This document shows, one piece after another, positions 6,044 through 9,301 of a stretch of 9,301 nucleotides of DNA. The DNA is from a bacterium (GTDB taxonomy: Bacteria; SZUA-79; Acidulodesulfobacterales; Acidulodesulfobacteraceae). The stretch spans positions 1-9,301 of the forward strand of contig JAJYYS010000058.1 in NCBI GenBank assembly GCA_021800745.1, given 5' to 3'. A program made the translations under genes and the position numbers. The notes beneath the pieces are model-generated. The model was not told the origin of the DNA. It saw nothing but the letters and a program-made list of their open reading frames with translations, and searched no databases. How positions within the stretch are numbered: the first letter of the stretch is position 1; every line of letters starts with the position of its first letter.

Positions 6044-7041
6044 ACGAGTTTTTCGCTTTCGCTTTTCACGGCAAGGCTTATTTTGCCCTCATCTTCAAGC
6101 CTTCTGGCGACTTTCAGTATTTCATGCTGGACTTTTTCTACTTCCGAAAGTTTTTTCGGTCCCATAGCTTCCAAATCGTCGTTAATCATTTCCTGCGCTC
6201 TCTTAGAGACATTTGCCAGAATTTTGGTTCTAAGTTCGTCCGAAGCCGTTTTTAAAGCAAGGACAATCTGGTCGTGCGATATTTCCCTAAGAATTAACTG
6301 CATAGATTTGTCGTCCACGCTTGCAAGGTCGTCGAACGTGAACATAAGCTCTCTTATTTTTTCGGCTTCCTCTTTATCTAATTTTTCTATGTCGGCAAGT
6401 ATAGGTTCTTCTATAGATTTATCCATATTGTTTAAGATGTCCGCAACTATTCTAACGCCGCCGACTAATTTACTCTGGGTGGAACCGGTCGATTTCAGCT
6501 GTTCCTGAAGCACCTCGTCGAGGTCTTTGATTACGCCCGGCGGAACCCTTTCCAATTTGGACAGCCTGAAAACTACCTGCGACCTTATCGAAGAGGGCAG
6601 AAGTCCTATTACTACAGCCGCCGACATAGGCTCTAAATGTCCGAGTATGAGGGCGATTGTCTGAGGGTGTTCGTTTTTTACGAAATCTGCGATAATATGC
6701 GGGTCGAGCCATTTTAACGTTTGCAGTCCTTCTTCTTCTATAGGACCGTGCAGATTATCCAATATTTTTTTTGCTTTCTCAGGGTCTAAAGATTTTGCTA
6801 TAAGGTTTTTTACGTAATCGTCTCCCTTGACTACCAGACCGACTTTCGAAAAATTAGAATTAAAGTCTTTAAGTATGTTTTCGGAATCGTCTTTTTCGAT
6901 AGTAGGAAGCTGGTCCATATATTTGGTAATTTTTTGAATTTCCATCAATTCCAGCCTCTTTATTATTTCCGATGCGGCATCGTCGCCTACGGAAACCAGA
7001 AATATAGCGGCTTTTTCGGGTCCTGAAAATCTTCTAGACAT
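6040..7041 (-). CDS. fliG: Flagellar motor switch protein FliG
   Basis: FliG has 333 residues, normal length. It is the rotor protein that binds FliF, FliM and the stator. The N-terminal domain begins SGPEKAAIFLVSVGDDAA. The middle domain carries the FliM-binding EHPQ motif (124-127) and a KLVGGV linker (191-196). The C-terminal torque domain shows MFTFDDL (233-239) and VDDKS (242-246), equal to the MFxF and charged VDDRS segments of E. coli FliG, and ends in RRLEDEGKI. About 11 residues follow the usual end (AVKSESEKLV). It starts 2 bp after the fliF stop with a short AGAGAG ribosome site about 7 nt upstream, inside the fliF end. The C terminus resembles deltaproteobacterial FliG. Confidence 0.97.
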   Translation of the reverse strand: MSRRFSGPEKAAIFLVSVGDDAASEIIKRLELMEIQKITKYMDQLPTIEKDDSENILKDFNSNFSKVGLVVKGDDYVKNLIAKSLDPEKAKKILDNLHGPIEEEGLQTLKWLDPHIIADFVKNEHPQTIALILGHLEPMSAAVVIGLLPSSIRSQVVFRLSKLERVPPGVIKDLDEVLQEQLKSTGSTQSKLVGGVRIVADILNNMDKSIEEPILADIEKLDKEEAEKIRELMFTFDDLASVDDKSMQLILREISHDQIVLALKTASDELRTKILANVSKRAQEMINDDLEAMGPKKLSEVEKVQHEILKVARRLEDEGKISLAVKSESEKLV

Positions 7042-7043
7042 AT

Positions 7044-8645
7044 TTACATCTCTCTATTTGATTCTTTTAGTAAATTTTTTACGTAATTAGTCGCGGCATC
7101 GGGGTCAACTTTGACTATATTGACTGCAACCTCTTTCATGTTGGGCTCGGGTTTGGGGCCGGATTCCTGTTTTATCTGCGCCAGCGTTTCAAGCCTTTCT
7201 TCTTCTATTAATCTCGCCGGCGAGCGGGACTCGTACGTAGTGATATATTTTATTAAAGGCCGCAAAATAATTAATATTAAAAGCGCAATGCCTATTAAAA
7301 TAACGCCGTATCTGATAATTTCTCCTAGATTGGATTTGATAACGGACGTTATGGACTTTTTAGGCGGGGCAGGTATCGCGTAGCGTATTCTTTTAAACGG
7401 AATATTTGCTACCACGACTTTGTCCTTAGCCGTTTTAGAATAGCCGATAGCCGTTTTTACTATGTTATTAAACAGGCTCATTTCGGAAGAGCTTCTCGGA
7501 ATATATTTTACGGACGGCTTTCCTTTGGAAGATGTCGCTTTTTCATATGTTCCGTTGACAAGGACCGAAGCATAAACTCTCTGCACCGTTCCTACCGGAT
7601 ATGAAATTTTTTCTATTTTTTTCGATACGTCGTAATTAGTAGTTTCTTTTTTTACGCTATGGGTGCTTGGTTTTGCCGTAGGAATAGGCGTCTTTCCGGG
7701 CGGAAGGTTCGATTTTGCTCCCGGAATGCCGTAAGGTTTTAAAGCGCCGGTAGAAGAAGACCTGTAAGTTTGCTGGGAAACTATAGCGGTAGTGTTCGGA
7801 TTATACGTTAATTTAGATTCGGTTTTTTTTGAGAAATCCACTTTGACATATACTTTAGACGTTACGTTTCCTTCTCCTACGACCGGTATTAACATCGAAT
7901 TTATTTTATTTTCTAAATTTTTTTCTATCTTATGGACGTAATTCAGCTGATTTCCGGTATATGCAAAAGAATTTTTAGTGGGAATAGACAGAACCCGTCC
8001 ATCCGTATCTACTATCGTGATATTTTTAGGCTTCAGGCTTTCGACGGCGCTGGCGACTAAATGTATGATTCCGTTGACCTGCATTTTATTAAGATTCATG
8101 CCGGGCCTTAGCTTTATGATTACCGAAGCCTTGGCGGGGACTTTTCTGGTTGCGAATACGGAGTGCCTCGGCATTACTATAAGCACCCTCGAATACTTAA
8201 TCTGGTTAATCTGGTCTATCGTTCTTTCTAATTCTCCCTGCAATGCCCGCTGATAATCCACATGCTGCATAAAGTCGGTCATACCTATCTGGACTTTGTC
8301 GAATATGGAAAATCCTACTCCTTCCTGGCGGGGGAGTCCTATGGAAGCCAGTTTAAGGCGCGTGTCGTAAACCTCGTTTTTAGGAATAAGTATAGTTTTA
8401 CCCCTGTCCTCGAGTTTATAAGGTATATTATATGAATGAAGCTTGTCGATTATTCCGGATGCGGCCGGCGCGTTTAAATTGGAATAAAGAACCCCGTATT
8501 GGGGAGCGGTCGCGTAAAGAGCGGTAAAGTATATAGCCGCGGCGACCCCTATTATTACAAGGGAAAACACGATCTTTCGTTCAACCGAAAGCTCGATAAA
8601 AAAAGTTTTTAATTGGGAACCGAAATCTTTAAATGTGGCGGCCAT
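7044..8645 (-). CDS. fliF: Flagellar MS-ring protein FliF
   Basis: FliF (533 residues) builds the MS ring in the inner membrane, the base for rotor and export gate. The marks are a first membrane segment at about 25-45 and periplasmic ring-building domains with YGVLYSNLNAPAASGIIDKL and SIGLPRQEGVGFSIFDK. A Pro/Ser/Thr-rich loop at about 300-335 and a second membrane segment at about 443-463 follow. The short cytosolic tail ends DPDAATNYVKNLLKESN, the FliG-binding helix. The length is within the family range. It starts 5 bp after fliE with no clear Shine-Dalgarno sequence (the upstream run is A/T only), so it probably depends on coupling to fliE translation. Confidence 0.97.
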   Translation of the reverse strand: MAATFKDFGSQLKTFFIELSVERKIVFSLVIIGVAAAIYFTALYATAPQYGVLYSNLNAPAASGIIDKLHSYNIPYKLEDRGKTILIPKNEVYDTRLKLASIGLPRQEGVGFSIFDKVQIGMTDFMQHVDYQRALQGELERTIDQINQIKYSRVLIVMPRHSVFATRKVPAKASVIIKLRPGMNLNKMQVNGIIHLVASAVESLKPKNITIVDTDGRVLSIPTKNSFAYTGNQLNYVHKIEKNLENKINSMLIPVVGEGNVTSKVYVKVDFSKKTESKLTYNPNTTAIVSQQTYRSSSTGALKPYGIPGAKSNLPPGKTPIPTAKPSTHSVKKETTNYDVSKKIEKISYPVGTVQRVYASVLVNGTYEKATSSKGKPSVKYIPRSSSEMSLFNNIVKTAIGYSKTAKDKVVVANIPFKRIRYAIPAPPKKSITSVIKSNLGEIIRYGVILIGIALLILIILRPLIKYITTYESRSPARLIEEERLETLAQIKQESGPKPEPNMKEVAVNIVKVDPDAATNYVKNLLKESNREM

Positions 8646-8650
8646 TTATT

Positions 8651-8992
8651 TTATATTTGCATATTCATAATTGAATTGTATGCGGTTATAATTTTATTTC
8701 TAACCTGCATCATCAGTTCGAAGGAATCGTTCGCTTTTTCCATATCTATCATTGCTTGATGTATATTGGACGACTTTCCGTCGGCAATGGCTTCCGCCGA
8801 GTTATTTGCCGTGTTTTGAAGGTCGTTGACTTTGTTTATGGAATTTAAAAGGGTATCGGCGAAAGAACCTCCTCCCCCTCCTTCCTGACCCGTCGCGGGA
8901 CCGGAACTTCCCCCGTTAACGATACTGTTGGGATTAAGTTCTTTTATAGAGTTTAAATTTATTGCGCTACCGGCGCCTATAGGTATAGCCAT
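8651..8992 (-). CDS. fliE: Flagellar hook-basal body protein FliE
   Basis: FliE (113 residues) is the small adapter between the MS ring and the proximal rod and is itself exported by the flagellar secretion system. The C-terminal two thirds fit the family: FADTLLNSINKVNDLQ (44-59), HQAMIDMEKANDSFELM (78-94) and QVRNKIITAYNSIMNMQI (96-113). The N-terminal part is less conserved and has a Gly run (GQEGGGGG, 35-42). A strong ribosome site, GGGAGG, lies about 5 nt upstream of the ATG, unlike the weak sites of the downstream genes. It is the first gene after a 197-bp gap from flgC that holds candidate promoters. Confidence 0.95.
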   Translation of the reverse strand: MAIPIGAGSAINLNSIKELNPNSIVNGGSSGPATGQEGGGGGSFADTLLNSINKVNDLQNTANNSAEAIADGKSSNIHQAMIDMEKANDSFELMMQVRNKIITAYNSIMNMQI

Positions 8993-8997
8993 AATGC

Positions 8998-9003
8998 CTC
9001 CCT
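8998..9003 (-). promoter_or_regulatory. Ribosome binding site of fliE
   Basis: Minus-strand GGAAGGGAGGCATT precedes the ATG; GGGAGG is a near-perfect anti-16S match with 5-nt spacing. It is the strongest Shine-Dalgarno sequence in the window and supports fliE as the lead gene of the fliEFGH unit. Confidence 0.7.
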
Positions 9004-9062
9004 TCCTGTTTTTATCTTTACTGACCCTGCAGATTCGTTAGCTGCGCTGGACTTCTTCCGCT

Positions 9063-9080
9063 TGCGCTCGCAATGACGGC
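9063..9080 (-). repeat. CATTGCGAG-type dispersed repeat, copy 2 (core)
   Basis: Minus-strand GCCGTCATTGCGAGCGCA is identical to 3161-3178 in the TPR gene. Beyond the core the copies diverge (GCGGAGCAATCT in copy 1, AGCGGAAGAAGTC here), so the second ATTGC/GCAAT end is lost. It lies in the fliE leader, next to the 11-bp inverted repeat, whose first two bases overlap it. Confidence 0.65.
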
Positions 9081-9118
9081 GGACTTAAATCTATCCCATG
9101 TGATTCGTTTAAGTCCGC
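9079..9118. repeat. Perfect 11-bp inverted repeat in the fliE leader
   Basis: GCGGACTTAAA (9079-9089) and TTTAAGTCCGC (9108-9118) are exact inverted copies around an 18-nt loop. On the minus strand no T-run follows, so it is a poor terminator for flgC. On the plus strand a T-rich stretch follows, but no gene is known to read that way. If the extended -10 promoter at 9129-9137 is used, the hairpin would stand at the 5' end of the fliE mRNA. Confidence 0.7.
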
Positions 9119-9128
9119 TTTAATTTTA

Positions 9129-9137
9129 ATTATATCA
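9129..9137 (-). promoter_or_regulatory. Extended -10 promoter for fliEFGH
   Basis: Minus-strand TGATATAAT is a full TGnTATAAT extended -10 element. The expected start is near 9122, giving a leader of about 130 nt that begins with the 11-bp hairpin. The -35 region is poor, which extended -10 promoters tolerate. In an A/T-rich gap, chance occurrence is possible. Confidence 0.4.
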
Positions 9138-9158
9138 TAATTTGAAATCTGTCTTATA

Positions 9159-9187
9159 TATATCCTTCAACCCAAATATCCCGTCAA
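9159..9187 (-). promoter_or_regulatory. Second possible sigma-70-type promoter upstream of fliE
   Basis: Minus-strand TTGACG (9182-9187), just past the flgC stop, is followed after 17 bp by GATATA (9159-9164) or after 19 bp by TATATA (9157-9162). The -35 box is good (5 of 6), the -10 boxes are weaker. Confidence 0.3.
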
Positions 9188-9188
9188 A

Positions 9189-9301
9189 TCAAATTTTTAA
9201 CGACGACTGCGACATAGCTTTAGATTCCGATATAACCTGAGCGTCCGCCTGATACGCCCTCGTTGCCGAAATCATGTTTACAAGCTCCCTTATCGACGAT
9301 A
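9189..9301 (-). CDS. flgC: Flagellar proximal rod protein FlgC, C-terminal end (gene continues past the window)
   Basis: The minus-strand frame entering at 9301 and stopping at TGA 9189-9191 gives about 37 residues. It contains ELVNMISATRAYQADAQ and ends SKAMSQSSLKI. This is the C-terminal coiled-coil pattern of rod/hook proteins (ExVNxIxAxRAYxAN), and the short ending after it is that of FlgC. FlgC forms the proximal rod with FlgB and FlgF. The flgC-fliE order is the usual one in flagellated Gram-negatives and many others, which supports FlgC over other axial proteins. Confidence 0.85.
   Translation of the reverse strand, partial: SSIRELVNMISATRAYQADAQVISESKAMSQSSLKI

Noticed and set aside
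9079..9118. Rho-independent terminator of flgC
   Set aside because: The 18-nt loop is long and no T-run follows on the minus strand.

Overview
The window (about 60% A+T) joins a mobile-element remnant to a chromosomal motility region. The organism is probably a Gram-negative flagellated bacterium: it has a FleQ/FlrC-type sigma-54 activator without an intact phosphorylation site, an exported TPR protein, and a flgC-fliE-fliF-fliG-fliH block. The FliG and FliF sequences and the AT-rich codon use look deltaproteobacterial (Desulfobacterota-like), but that placement is from memory and tentative.

Positions 1-1323, plus strand, are mobilome. The window opens inside a tnpB gene of an IS200/IS605-type element. 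Its right end, a hairpin followed by TTCAC, lies at about 590. The flanking DNA runs immediately into an open frame coding for the C-terminal part of a TraD/TraG/VirD4-type coupling ATPase. The element therefore appears to sit inside, and to have cut, a conjugation gene. The DNA next to the right end is where the TnpB guide would be read from, so the guide would match this coupling gene.

Positions 1367-4721, minus strand, hold a two-gene unit: an NtrC-class activator (upstream) whose last codons overlap by 20 bp a 631-residue exported TPR protein. The TPR gene carries a dispersed CATTGCGAG-type repeat, in frame, just at its signal-peptide cleavage region. A second copy of the 18-nt repeat core lies upstream of fliE.

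Positions 4743-5318, plus strand, hold a YacP-like NYN/PIN-fold RNase gene. It diverges from the activator across only 21 bp. A near-consensus promoter reaches into the activator's first codons and predicts a leaderless or nearly leaderless mRNA. The gene ends head-on against fliH, sharing a TTAA that is a stop on both strands.

Positions 5315-9301, minus strand, are the basal-body/switch operon: flgC (partial), fliE, fliF, fliG, fliH. Genes fliE to fliH are separated by 5 bp, 2 bp and a 4-bp overlap. Together they make the proximal rod (FlgC), the rod-MS ring adapter (FliE), the MS ring (FliF), the rotor/switch ring (FliG) and the export-ATPase regulator (FliH). The usual next genes fliI and fliJ are absent. 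The flgC-fliE gap (9189 to 8992) holds candidate promoters, a perfect 11-bp inverted repeat and the dispersed repeat. The sequence shows no CRISPR array, tRNA or rRNA.
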